Below are positions 19,667-29,643 of a DNA stretch of 46,076 bases, in pieces (positions within the stretch are counted from its first letter, which is position 1; each line of letters starts with the position of its first letter). Under the pieces are notes generated by a model that was not told where the DNA came from, ran no database searches, and was given only the letters and a program-made list of their open reading frames with translations. Made by a program: the position numbers and the translations under genes. Source of the stretch: Blattamonas nauphoetae (taxonomy: Eukaryota; Preaxostyla; Oxymonadida); NCBI GenBank assembly GCA_033064195.1, contig JARBJD010000466.1:1-46076 (forward strand), given 5' to 3'.

Positions 19667-20930
19667 GTGTCAGGAGGCGATGGCTGGGCTTACGATTTCG
19701 ACGTCCACTGCATCGATCATTTCCTCCACTTTGGCGAGGACGTCCGCGCCGTGATAAGGCTCAGATGTTCACAGGAAGGCAAAATCTCGCTTTCTTTGAA
19801 CAAGAAAAGACTGTGCTCGTTCACGACTTGCACTGTTTCACCAATACTCTCCCACATATCAACAGCAACACTCTCCATCTCTTCATACACGCTTGCCTCG
19901 CTCAGTCCAACTGCACATTCTTCTCTCTTCGCCGTCACGTCCATAGGCAATGTAGCTTTCACAACGACGATCATCAACGATCTGACGTCAACAACCACCC
20001 TTTTCTCGATCACAAAGTCAACTGGAACAGTGACGTTCTCTTCCTCTCCCTTCACCGATTGTGGGTCAACGAGCTCATCTCTCATCGATGCCACACTAAC
20101 TGAATCCGTGTCTCTTTCAGTCGTTTATGTCAATGTGTTTCAAGATCTAAAACAGCCACCACCGCGGCGGGTCAGTTGAGCATCACCGTCACTGTCAACT
20201 CTGACGCGACTTGCCGCACAATCACACTGTCTGTGGACTCTGCCTTCACTGAAACAAGCGAGACACTAACATTGACCAAAATGGATTCATGGCCATGTCA
20301 AGCTGCTCGTTCACCTCTCTCGTCTCGATTGGGTCGGGCTAAGCCCTGAGTGGAACAATCGGCACTGATAAGGTAGAAACCATTGCCAGTTCGATCTTCG
20401 CGCCGTGTTCAGCTGCAAATGGAGGAGCTCTCTCGGTCAGTCACAGGCGGACAACTCTCCATCACCTCGACAATAATTTCTGACAGTTCAGCTACCGCGA
20501 ATGGAGCGGCGCTGTTCCTGGACCCCAGCGGACTCACAGCCTCATATCTGACCTCTTTGCTGCCACGAACGTCAATGTGTGTGGATGATCTGGCATTCTC
20601 CAAACTGATCGTCGTTCTTCCATCGACCCTGTCATCCGCGTCTGTCGGATCTCTGATCTCCCCCACTGCCTCTCTGACCATCTTCCCATCATCAGAGAAT
20701 GCTCGTTCTCCACGTGATCCTCCACACATGACGGCAGAGGGATCTCGATTTCATGTCCATCCAAATTCCCACCTTCAAGTCTTGTCATCGACTCAAAATT
20801 CGATAAAATCTGTCAGTGTTCGAGCGGACGATCTGGAGAATGGATTTTCATCTCCGCCTACGACTACTCATCACTCCTCATCTCACACTCGATGTCAAGG
20901 AAGTCTGTCAAAAATGTCAGCTTCAGGCCC
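19667..20930 (+). pseudogene. Ser/Thr-rich beta-helix protein remnant, copy 2
   Basis: Equivalent of 4817-6110. The second frame (20383-21090) runs to 235 codons here because one homopolymer A run is longer. Its extra C-terminal text includes 'FDVTVTACTYTSCSTTSE', which fits the beta-helix repeats and suggests that copy 2 preserves the older frame. Confidence 0.55.
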
Positions 20931-20995
20931 ATCTTTCGATGTGACAGTCACCGCCTGCACATACACATCCTGCTCAACAACCTCCGAGACAACTT

Positions 20996-22466
20996 TTGGC
21001 GTACTCTCCATCGCGCACTCTTTCAGACACAGTTCATCCTCACTGGAACAGCAACTATCACAACATGCACGTCACAGTCAATGTGATTAGCCGACGTACT
21101 CCACCCACGCCTGTGTCTAAGCTGATGCCTCAATTGTTTTTGGTGAATGAGGATGCCGCTTCTTCGATTGCTGTTCGTTTTCTTCTCGCCGTCATTCTCC
21201 TCGTTCGCCAGTATCTGAACACGCAACGAATCACTCATGTGGTGATCTGTGGAACTGGAACGACATTCTTGGCATCGCCAGCGAAACATGTGAGCCGTGT
21301 GTGCAGCTTTCTTGACAAAGCACTTGATGGTGACGGGGTGATCCTGGTTCATTCACCTCAAGGGCACAACCGCGTGATGCTGATTGAGTCGATTTTTCTG
21401 ATTCAGCGCTACAGTTGGTGAGTGGAGCTTGCGATGGAAGTGACGTCGCTGAGCCGGCGGACTCGGATGAAGGGATCGTTCGTTTCGGGGTTGAGGAAGC
21501 ATGCTGGAGTGATTAATCGTCTTGTGCAAACGCCTCGTCTTTTGCAGGAATCGTTCACTCTGCACAACACGTCGTTCAACCAGGCAGTGCGACTGGCTCA
21601 GTCTGCGCCGAGTGTGCGTACTGCTCCGAAAGTGAAGTTCCCCTGCTCACTGGCGCCGTGTGTCGTGAAACCGAAATCGAGCTCGTCGACGAAACGACCG
21701 CAGACGAGTGAACCGACAAGCGGGACGGAGCCAGCGGGATCGATTCTGCAGTCCGGCGATGCGAGGAGACACCGAATGCCGCTGAAGTTGGCGAAAACGA
21801 GCCCGCTTCTTTCGCGTGTCGCCCGCCGCTGACCAGCGCTTGCCGAACCTACACTCCACTCGGATTGGACGTGCCGCAGATTAATGTTCAGAATGTGCCC
21901 GCACAATTGTTGGGGCATGCGACGATTCTGGAATTGATGGAAGCTAGAAACCGAAACTGTCAGCTCTTCGGACAATCGAACAAAACGCCCTCCGACGGCA
22001 AGGATCGGCCGGGCACCACTCCCGAACGGCATGCCCGGCCGCCCACACTCTCACAAGTCTCGTCCGCAGCGTCACTGGATTCGCTGGCCTCCTCGTCGCG
22101 TGTTGATTCGCCGACGTGCGCGACGAACGAAGAAAGCGAGTCGGTGATTGAACTGAACCCCACCCCGCTCTCATTGTACACAGACCAGCACTTCCTGCCG
22201 CTCTTCTCGCCCACACCGCACACCCCTCCGTCGGCAGCGGACAGCAACACAGACCGCTCTCGCCCCTCGTCGCCCACACTCACAAACCCCCTTTCGCCTC
22301 CGAAGGACCACGCGAACTTGAACGAGCCACCGAGTCCTGTTCTTGTGACGATGCACCGGTTCTCGCGCGGGAATGGGATGCGCTCGCCGCAACACTCGAA
22401 GCCAGCCCCAAAGTTGGTCTCGCTCCCCACAACCCCTCCCACACCCTCCCCCTCTTCCCCATAACA
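20996..22466 (+). pseudogene. Dual-specificity-phosphatase-like gene remnant, copy 2
   Basis: Equivalent of 6145-7617, with the same 'VHSPQGHNR' loop (Ser for the catalytic Cys). The basic segment (21422-21832) ends earlier than in copy 1 because of the 2-bp difference, and the Ser/Pro-rich tail (21865-22464) is again in another frame. Confidence 0.55.
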
Positions 22467-23371
22467 CGAAAGTGTGCATTCTGCGAGTGTGAAGAAGATA
22501 ACACCGACAACATCCGTCGCGAAGGGGAAGGCTGTGGCTGCGAGGCAGAAGCGCCATTTCTGATTGTTTCTCCGATCGGATTGGGTGGATCTGCCGTCGT
22601 GGTCCGTTCCCTTTCTTTTGGTTCGTGTCCCATCCTCTTTCTTCCTCCGCGTTCTGTTCTGCTTCGAAGCTCGTCATCATTTGGCTGTCCTGTTCTGCGC
22701 TGAATCTCGCTGTAGCTTTCTGTTCTGGCAGTGTCTTTCTCTGTGCGTCCTGCCCTTTCTTGCCTGTACATGAGACGATAGAGATTCGGGGGAGGGGATC
22801 TGAGGCTATTATCGTTTTACCCATTCTTTACCAGTTTCTGAGCCAATTTTCGCGAATATTTTGTTTTCTTGATTGCTTGTGACATGCACTGAATGAATTG
22901 AAGACGTGATATTGTCTTGTTTCCGAAATATTGGTTGGTGAAGTGTTCAAAAACAAACTGGATTTGTGCAGCACAGGAGTTGGGGATGACTTACTATCTG
23001 GTTCCAGCAAACAATGAAATCCTTATCATTTGAATCGAGTGCGTTTCAACCGTCCAACCAATCTGGGGATGGCAGCAGAGAATGACGAGAATTGGATGGC
23101 TTCAGCATTCTTGATCTCCGCTTCAAACTTCAGCTGCGTCGCAAAATATGTTCACGGAAGAACAAATTGTTGTTCCAGATCGAGTTGTTCCTGTCTGCAC
23201 GGATCTTTCTACAAGTTCACATTAACAACCATCTGCTGTTCGATGAGACCTCGTTCGGCGTTCTTTGCAAGAAATGGGTTTCTTTTGGTTTTGTCTCATC
23301 TGTTGAGAAAATAGTGGGGGCAGTCAGGGACTAAGTTTTCTTCAAATCGAGTGCGATTCAGTGTCGATTCG

Positions 23372-24773
23372 TTATTGTGCCAGTGGAGACCCCAAAATGA
23401 GCATTTGAGTTGTCAGTGTATTCATACCCAACCATGTCATCACATCGAGTGATCCGAAATAAATTCGCTGTGGTTTCGTGTGCAAAAAGGAGAATGTTGT
23501 TTCCAACTCCAAAGAGTCATCAAGACCTTCCTCTCGCAAGCTGGCCATGATGTCCTTGCTTCTCCTTTGCACTTCGGGTTTTGCGTCCTTCCACATCAAC
23601 AGAGTCCATCTCAGGTACGACAGGCCTTGATCGATCATTTCAACGGTGGTGAAGTGAATGAAGCAATTTATGATGGCGACAGAGAGAGGGGGGGCAGCAT
23701 GAAAGAGTGAATTTCTTCGTAGAAAAGAGCGCATCGCATTGGCTCCAGAAGCAGAGTCATAATGCTGGATGTCGGATTGTGGATGTCGAATATGGAGTAG
23801 TGACGACAGATGAATCTCAGAAAACCCTCAAGTGGAACAAGGAGATCCGAAAAGATGATGTGGAAGAACTGAAGTTGTTCTGGAATCACAGAAAAGTCCC
23901 TAAAATAGATGGAGTCGCCGAGTTGAGAGAGACAGCGAACAATGATTCTCACGAGAAGAATCATGTGTTGAGGCTTCAGATGATTCTCTTGCTCGCAGAA
24001 TGAAAGCGGAGGAGTCAGAAGAATTCGGCTTCCACAAGTTTGAGTCGGTCACGAGTGTCGGCCATTTCTAGTGTTGTATCCAGAAATGAAAGTGCTGAAA
24101 ATGATATTGTTTCATTGCTACAGGATAAAAGGGAGACCATTGCTTCTGCGAACAGTCGACAGGTTCGATTCGGTGATGGGACGAGGTCAAACAGAATCTC
24201 GCCGCAAGTGAACAGTTTCTTGGGCCCAGGTGCAAGTTTGTCCAGCAATCGGCAGGCCTTTCGGGTTTCAGACTTTCCAAAGACGGCTCCTTCTTTCACA
24301 AGTGTCACAAGTGAGAGAAAGACTGGAGATGCATCAGAGATGTTGGTGATTCGAGACAGGTTGACTGTGAAGAATGGTTGCGGCAAATCTCTCGTGTCCG
24401 GTTGGGAAAGATGCGATTAAAAGAGATTCTGTGTGGGAAGGGAGCTGGGTCTGTACGAGAAGAGGGAGTGGAAAAGATCGGATTCATTCCCTTCGGTCTC
24501 TTCTTGATATGCCCCTGCTGGAAGACAAAGTGAGGTGCACACGTGGTTAGCCAGTTGCCTTGTCTCCGCTTTGTTTGCTGGTGTTGCGTTCTCTCGATGC
24601 CAGTCGTGGATCTGACGGTTAACGTATGGTTGAGAAGGAAGGGGAGGCGGTGTGAGATTGCAGTTGGCTGAAATGGAGGAATATCCTTGGGACTCTGTTG
24701 GTTTTGGGACAGGGATTACTGAAATGGCACCTGTTTCGGTGAAAGATAATCGCGTCGATTTGCACAACTCCAT
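23372..24773 (-). pseudogene. Helical-repeat protein remnant, copy 2
   Basis: Equivalent of 8509-9925. The main block (24386-24015) is identical in protein sequence. The distal end (23734-23372) diverges from copy 1 after 'ELETTFSF' because of a one-base A-run difference. Confidence 0.5.
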
Positions 24774-24830
24774 TCTTGCTCTGTTTCATTGTATCATCTC
24801 ATGATTCATTTTTGTGATTGTTGGTACAGA

Positions 24831-25248
24831 ATATATCCTGTTGAAAGGGCGGTATACACCAGAGAGAGGGAGAGTTCAAAGAGAAAGTGGGATGATCCGA
24901 TTCAAAAAGGCCAATTCAATCCAATTGTCGAACATTACTCATCCGATCATGAATACTGCAATAATTTCACAAAAATATGAATGATCATGTCAGAAAAATC
25001 CTGTTAAGAAAAAGTTGGAGATCCCGGGATTCGAACCTGGGACCCAACAGTGGAAGTCTTTGTATCTACCAACTCGTCCATTTGTACAATTTGTTTTTGA
25101 TCAAACATCCACACCGATAAGGTTTAAAAAACCAACTTTTTTGCAGATTTCCAACGGTCGTTCAGAAAACCAACGGTCGTTCAGAAAACCAACTGCAGTT
25201 CAGAAAACCAACTGCACTCGAGAAAACCAACTTCAAATTGAGGCAGCC
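24831..25248 (-). repeat. Right TIR, copy 2
   Basis: Matches 9983-10422, lacking one subterminal repeat unit and with shorter T/A runs. Confidence 0.9.
25016..25087 (-). tRNA. tRNA-like unit in right TIR, copy 2 (degenerate)
   Basis: Same 72-bp unit, inward-facing, both boxes unchanged. Confidence 0.5.
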
Positions 25249-25640
25249 ATGAATTGGCGCTGATGGATAGGTCTCCAGTGGATCGTAAGTTCCACGTTCA
25301 GTAGTGACCACAGGCTCAGAGCATCTCTTTCTCTCCCCAAAGGAGGGTTCGGAGCCTCGAGACCATCTCCATCTTCGATCCTCTATTATCTACGCCAGCT
25401 TTGCTCCTATCTCGATGATGACATTGTTGGTGATTGATGTTGGTACTGAAGAAGAACTTGTGTGTTTTGTAAATTGAACAAAGAAGAATTGGTTTGTAAA
25501 TTTTATTGGTTGCATCACTGTCTATAAATTCAAAATGTTGTTTCGATTCACATCTCTCTGATGTCCAGAACTTCCAACTGTCCAAATCGATAATATCCAG
25601 GCATCTCTGTTTGGTACTCATCTGATATCATCATTCTTGC
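25249..25640 (-). pseudogene. Fragment of the 207-aa orphan gene type
   Basis: Begins right at the transposon edge. Matches 15430-15500 ('GAATTGG.GCTGATGGATA') and, further on, 15605-15690 ('TCGATGATGACATTGTTGGT', 'GAAGAAGAACTTGTGTGTTT'). The intervening part has diverged and includes an inverted, decayed version of the B-box motif near 25341-25362. Broken. Confidence 0.6.
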
Positions 25641-26345
25641 TTTGTCGCGTTCTGAAAGAGTTCGAATGAAATAGTGATTGAAGTATTCTTTTAAGAAAGT
25701 TGAGTCTTTGATCATTTGGATTGACAGTTTGAATCATTCATGAAGCTTTCTATCCATATTTTTCTGAATGATCATGAACCATTTGTCCACATCTATATTT
25801 TCTTGATTTTGAACATTGACTACACAGTTAAGACAGGTCTTCATTCTTCAACATTCTTAATATTGCAAATCGTTGAGATCGGATATTTCATTGGTTGTTA
25901 GATGTCCATTCTTAATATGGTCTCGTAATGATCCATTCATTTCCATTTTGATTCAATGTGTACCGCTTTGATTTTCCTTCCATTTTCTTGATTGAACGAT
26001 GTGTGGTTTCAGTCTTGCATATCTGGTGTTGGATTCATTGCGTGTATGTCTCTTTGACGGGTCTGCTGTTGTATGGAGTTAGCATAGCACCATTGACTGC
26101 AATCAGATCTCCGGTATCATTATCGTAGACCATCACATCAGGAACTTGTCCATATTGTTCTATTTTCGCAGTCCAATTTCGTCCAGTTCTCTTGATGTAT
26201 TCTAACGCTGATGGAAGACTGCACAGAACATCATTGCGTCTGGTTTGAATATCATCGTCGGCATAGATTCGTTTCAATGCTCTTGAGTCTCCTCATTCTC
26301 ATTTTTGGTTTCTTCGCTTTGCTTTGTGTGGTTGAACGTACACTA
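25641..26345 (-). pseudogene. Decayed remnant including the helical orphan gene type
   Basis: At 26035-26277 the protein text ('SALEYIKRTGRNWTAKIEQY', 'VPDVMVYDNDTGDLIAVNG') closely matches residues 50-110 of the gene at 15721-16698. The rest is shortened and unreadable; 25641-26000 shows no other gene. The upstream box ACAAAATAAAAAA (about 26371-26383) is retained next to the ATPase start. Confidence 0.6.
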
Positions 26346-26419
26346 TCTTTTGTGACATTGTGTGTTTTCATACAAAATAAAAAAACCAAAAGTATATTTT
26401 AATTAGAGTTAAATCACAA

Positions 26420-27265
26420 ATGAAGAAATCATCGATGTCTCTAACAGCCTATGTGAATACAAAATTGAGTGAAGCATCAAATAGGAATGTTTCTCATGAA
26501 GTGCAATCACAAATACATCCAGACTTGAATTTCAATCGCAATAGTGTCAATGTCCTCGTTGGAAACAGAGGAAGTGGAAAGACCTTCAATGCTCTTCGAG
26601 AAGTTGCCAAACTCCAAAATGTTCAGGTCAGAAATGAACTGTTTCACCTCTTTGTCTTCGTCACCGATAAGAACATTGATCCAACCTTCGATAAATTCAA
26701 ACCAATACTGAACGTTCCTTATGTCAAAGTGAAATACGATGATGCACTTCCATTTCTGTTGGAACTCTCTGAATCAAAAGCTGCGTATGAAGAGATTCTT
26801 GACAATCAATGGCAGAACAGAATCACAGATGAATGCAGAGAGAATCTCTTTGACTCACTTTACATTGAGGACTTCTCAGTGAAGAATCTCCAAACGATTA
26901 TCCTTCTTGATGACTGTCGTAGAATCCTTGGGGAACGGAGAACATCCAAAAATAGAATGACAATGATGGACTTATTATTGGAGAATCGACAGCCAAAGTT
27001 CACATTCTTTCTGACGATGCATGAACTCTTCAGTTTGTCAGCAGACATGAAGTAAAACATTGATTCAATGTGGATCTTTGGAGGATTCAATAAAGAACGA
27101 ATCAGTCGAGTCTATCCTCAATTGAACTCACCAATTGACATTCGACAATTCTGGAACGTGTACCAACGAAAACAAAAATGTGAAGCAATTATTCTTCGAT
27201 ACAATACAGATGGAGTAGCACTGAATGAAATCAACAAAGATGGACTAATCAGAAGGGTCTGTTAA
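26420..27265 (+). pseudogene. Polinton packaging ATPase (FtsK/HerA type)
   Basis: Walker A 'GNRGSGKTFNAL' lies near residues 51-62 and a Walker B-like 'TIILLDDCRRIL' near residues 159-170, followed by the sensor-type 'FFLTMHELFSL'. This order fits the A32/FtsK-HerA packaging ATPases of Polintons, which translocate DNA into the capsid. The text at 27068-27265 ('MWIFGGFNKERISR...') resembles the C-terminal part of the same family. The gene looks nearly complete with about one break. It is divergent from the helical orphan gene and its 3' end overlaps the coiled-coil gene by about 20 bp, tail to tail. Confidence 0.75.
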
Positions 27266-27604
27266 TTCTTGGATAAGGTTGCCAATCGTCTCGTCAAAAC
27301 TTCGAAGCCTCATGCTGAGAGTGTCAGTGAGCGTTCGAATTGATTCTTCTATGTCTGATAATCTCTGATCAATCGAGAGTGAATTAGGTGAAGTGGAAGC
27401 ATCAACATATTGTTTCCTCAGTGCAATCTCACCTCTTATTTTTGTGATTCTGTATCCATCAATTTGAATCATCCTATTCAGTTTCTGAGTTGTGTACTCA
27501 TTCAGTTCTTTTCTATTCTTCTCCAAGTATCTCTGAAAGTCGTGGATGTTTGTGAACTCTTTCTGCTCAGGATCAAACGGTTCTAATATTTTCAGTGATG
27601 ACAT
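27245..27604 (-). CDS. Small coiled-coil Polinton protein (119 aa)
   Basis: Starts 'MSSLKILEPFDPEQKEF' after the box TATTTTTATTTCAC. The middle ('YRITKIRGEIALRKQY') is basic; the C-terminal third ('RLSDIEESIRTLTDTLSMRL') has clear heptads, so it probably oligomerises. No enzymatic motif. It sits between ATPase and integrase, a regular slot for small accessory genes. Function unknown. Confidence 0.6.
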   Translation of the reverse strand: MSSLKILEPFDPEQKEFTNIHDFQRYLEKNRKELNEYTTQKLNRMIQIDGYRITKIRGEIALRKQYVDASTSPNSLSIDQRLSDIEESIRTLTDTLSMRLRSFDETIGNLIQELTDPSD

Positions 27605-27658
27605 TTAAGTGAAATAAAAATATCTGAAACATTTTTGAAAACGAACGAAGTTCTGAGG

Positions 27659-29620
27659 TCAGAATAGACCGAATTCAGCAATGAACTCTGGAGTTAAGTC
27701 GTCAATTGAGTCTGCATGGAACTTGGTGTGTTGGATTGGAACGTAGACAACTTTTGACAGACATGTGAGTCCATTCAGTAGAGTAGCAACCACATTCCCA
27801 TGTTTGTATTCAATGAATTTCCCCACGAATTGAAACTGTCTACGCTTCTTCTGAAACTTGGCAACAGTCTTGTCCAAATCAAGGTGAATCAACAGAATAT
27901 TTCCTGGTTTGTATTTCCATAACATCTGAGTTGTCTGTTGCCTTTGGATGTTCTTTAATTGTTCTTCACAACTGGAGATGTACAGTGCTTCAATTTCACG
28001 ATTATTTTGAGCTTGCTCTGGTGTGAATTTGTTCCAGTACGCTCGATGAGGAGTCATATTGTAGTATTCAACCATCTGATTCATCAATGAATGATTTGCC
28101 ATCTGTGTTGCATTGTCTTGGAATCCATCTCTGATTGTTCTGATCACTCGATCGACTATTCGATTATGATTAGTGAATGGTGAGCTTGTGAAATAAGTAT
28201 TGACATTCTGATCCTTGAAAAACTCTGATGCTTCGCCACTTGTCCATGCAGCTTCTCCATCACCACGAATGTTGTTGACATGAACTCCACGATGATTTAT
28301 CAGATCATTGATTGCAGTCTTGACTTTGCTCCATGATTTATCCAGAACAGGAATGACAACCAGGTATTTAGTGTTAATGTTGATTGCGAAGAGGTATATC
28401 TGCAACACTGTTTTCGACGTTGGTGATTGAATGAAAACGAGATCAATTTCCCATGATCCGAACTTGGGAGAAAAGTATGGTCGATCACAATTCTGTGGAA
28501 CCTTTCTGTCTGATGTCTTCTGTGGATCACCTGTAATTGCTTTCGACATGAACTGCATTTTTGATCGAAAAGGATACACTATTTTTTCCGTTGTTTTTGG
28601 AATCATTGGTTGATCAATAATCATTCTGTCACTTCCTTTTTCCCTCTGCGTTTTCCTCGGATGTGCTACACTCCATCTGTGATCATATTCCTCATACCAA
28701 TCCTGAAATGATCTTCCTCCGAATGGGATTTGTTTTGTGTGAGTCAGAATGAAGTTAAGATCATCGATCGCAATCTTTCTGTTTATCGAGGCTCGAACGA
28801 ATGTGTCTCTGTTCATTTTATTTGCATCCAGAATGTGTGATGTAATAAAGTGTTCCATCTGCTTTTGATTTTTCATTATTGAGTTCTCAGCTTTGATCTG
28901 TTCATCTTCTGAATCGTTTCTCTGTTGATGATCAAACAATCCTTTCATTTGTGCCAACTTATTGAGCACTTGCTGTGTGGTTGGTTCATACTGTCTGATC
29001 TCCCTCACTGGGTGGTTGAACACGGTTGGTATGAAGAAGGGATTTCTCTCAATTGGATCCTGCACCTGTGAAATTGGTATAATGTCATCATCATCATCAT
29101 CATCATCCTCTTCGAACTTCCTCTCCTTCATTGGATATTCATATTCAAACCCCATTGATTTCAAGTTTCTCATCTGTCCAGGTAGAATTGGAGATTCAGG
29201 TGATTCTAGAACTATTGGTCTCTGCACTGGTGTTGGGATTGGAATTGGTCTTGCCTCTGCAAGGCTTCGAACTCTTGGTGAGAGAGTCACTTCCTGATTG
29301 TACGTCCGATGATAAAATTGATATGCTTCGCATGCAAGTTTAGCAGTGCTATCCCGAATACGAATTCCTAGGAAGTTGCTCACAAATTGTTGAACTACTC
29401 TTCTTCCATCAGGTAGTGATAATTCAGGAGAGAAACCTCCATTGAACCAATCCTCGAAGTATGTTTCATCATTCCCAATGTATTCACCCCGTCTATCAGA
29501 GACATCATATACTGGTAATATGTTTGTTAAAGTCCATTTCTTTCCAACTATTTTGTTTTTAGAATGCTGTGTACACCGAAGTAACCTATTCACTAAAGTA
29601 TTGATCTGTCGAGTGTTCAT
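27659..29620 (-). CDS. Polinton integrase (rve/DDE type, 653 aa)
   Basis: Retroviral-type integrase that would join the element's ends to target DNA. The core is near residues 385-500: 'SWEIDLVFIQSP' (D393), 'NTKYLVVIPVLD', 'NIRGDGEAAW' (D454), and the last acidic-motif helix 'NRIVDRVIRTIRD' (486-498). The C-terminal part ('PGNILLIHLDLDK', 'KFIEYKHGNVVATLLNGL') resembles an SH3/chromo-type DNA-binding region. The long N-terminal half is less conserved and includes a run of eight Asp from a TCA microsatellite (29085-29107) and the B-box motif at 29250. The start follows a box at 29625-29636. The ORF looks whole. Confidence 0.85.
   Translation of the reverse strand: MNTRQINTLVNRLLRCTQHSKNKIVGKKWTLTNILPVYDVSDRRGEYIGNDETYFEDWFNGGFSPELSLPDGRRVVQQFVSNFLGIRIRDSTAKLACEAYQFYHRTYNQEVTLSPRVRSLAEARPIPIPTPVQRPIVLESPESPILPGQMRNLKSMGFEYEYPMKERKFEEDDDDDDDDIIPISQVQDPIERNPFFIPTVFNHPVREIRQYEPTTQQVLNKLAQMKGLFDHQQRNDSEDEQIKAENSIMKNQKQMEHFITSHILDANKMNRDTFVRASINRKIAIDDLNFILTHTKQIPFGGRSFQDWYEEYDHRWSVAHPRKTQREKGSDRMIIDQPMIPKTTEKIVYPFRSKMQFMSKAITGDPQKTSDRKVPQNCDRPYFSPKFGSWEIDLVFIQSPTSKTVLQIYLFAININTKYLVVIPVLDKSWSKVKTAINDLINHRGVHVNNIRGDGEAAWTSGEASEFFKDQNVNTYFTSSPFTNHNRIVDRVIRTIRDGFQDNATQMANHSLMNQMVEYYNMTPHRAYWNKFTPEQAQNNREIEALYISSCEEQLKNIQRQQTTQMLWKYKPGNILLIHLDLDKTVAKFQKKRRQFQFVGKFIEYKHGNVVATLLNGLTCLSKVVYVPIQHTKFHADSIDDLTPEFIAEFGLF
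29085..29107 (-). repeat. (TCA)n microsatellite encoding poly-Asp
   Basis: Seven to eight TCA units inside the integrase gene encode an acidic run in its N-terminal half. The run is in frame and harmless to the ORF. Confidence 0.85.
29250..29272 (-). repeat. B-box/stem-loop motif, copy 3 (core only)
   Basis: + strand CTTGC-CTCT-GCAAG followed by GCTTCGAAC. The stem differs from copy 2 (CTCGC/GCGAG) by a paired change on both arms, so base pairing is kept. It lies in frame inside the integrase gene ('RVRSLAEARPIPI'). Confidence 0.6.
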
Positions 29621-29643
29621 TTATTCAAAAATAAAGTTTGTGT

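Larger units (their letters stand above)
17163..25248. mobile_element. 8.1-kb TIR transposon with host-gene cargo, copy 2
   Basis: Same structure as 2325-10422. Differences are few and mostly single-base changes in homopolymer length, with rare substitutions and one missing subterminal repeat. The left flank ends within a Polinton ATPase gene and the right flank begins within a different Polinton gene (the 207-aa orphan type). The flanks therefore do not form a normal target duplication under the boundaries used for copy 1; only GAATT(GG) is shared, and each side is explained by its own gene. Confidence 0.85.

Noticed and set aside
17158-25256. GAATTGG as a target duplication for transposon copy 2.
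   Set aside because: On the left GG belongs to the element tip, and on the right GAATTGG is explained by the homologous Polinton gene (15434-15440 region). The offset also differs from copy 1.
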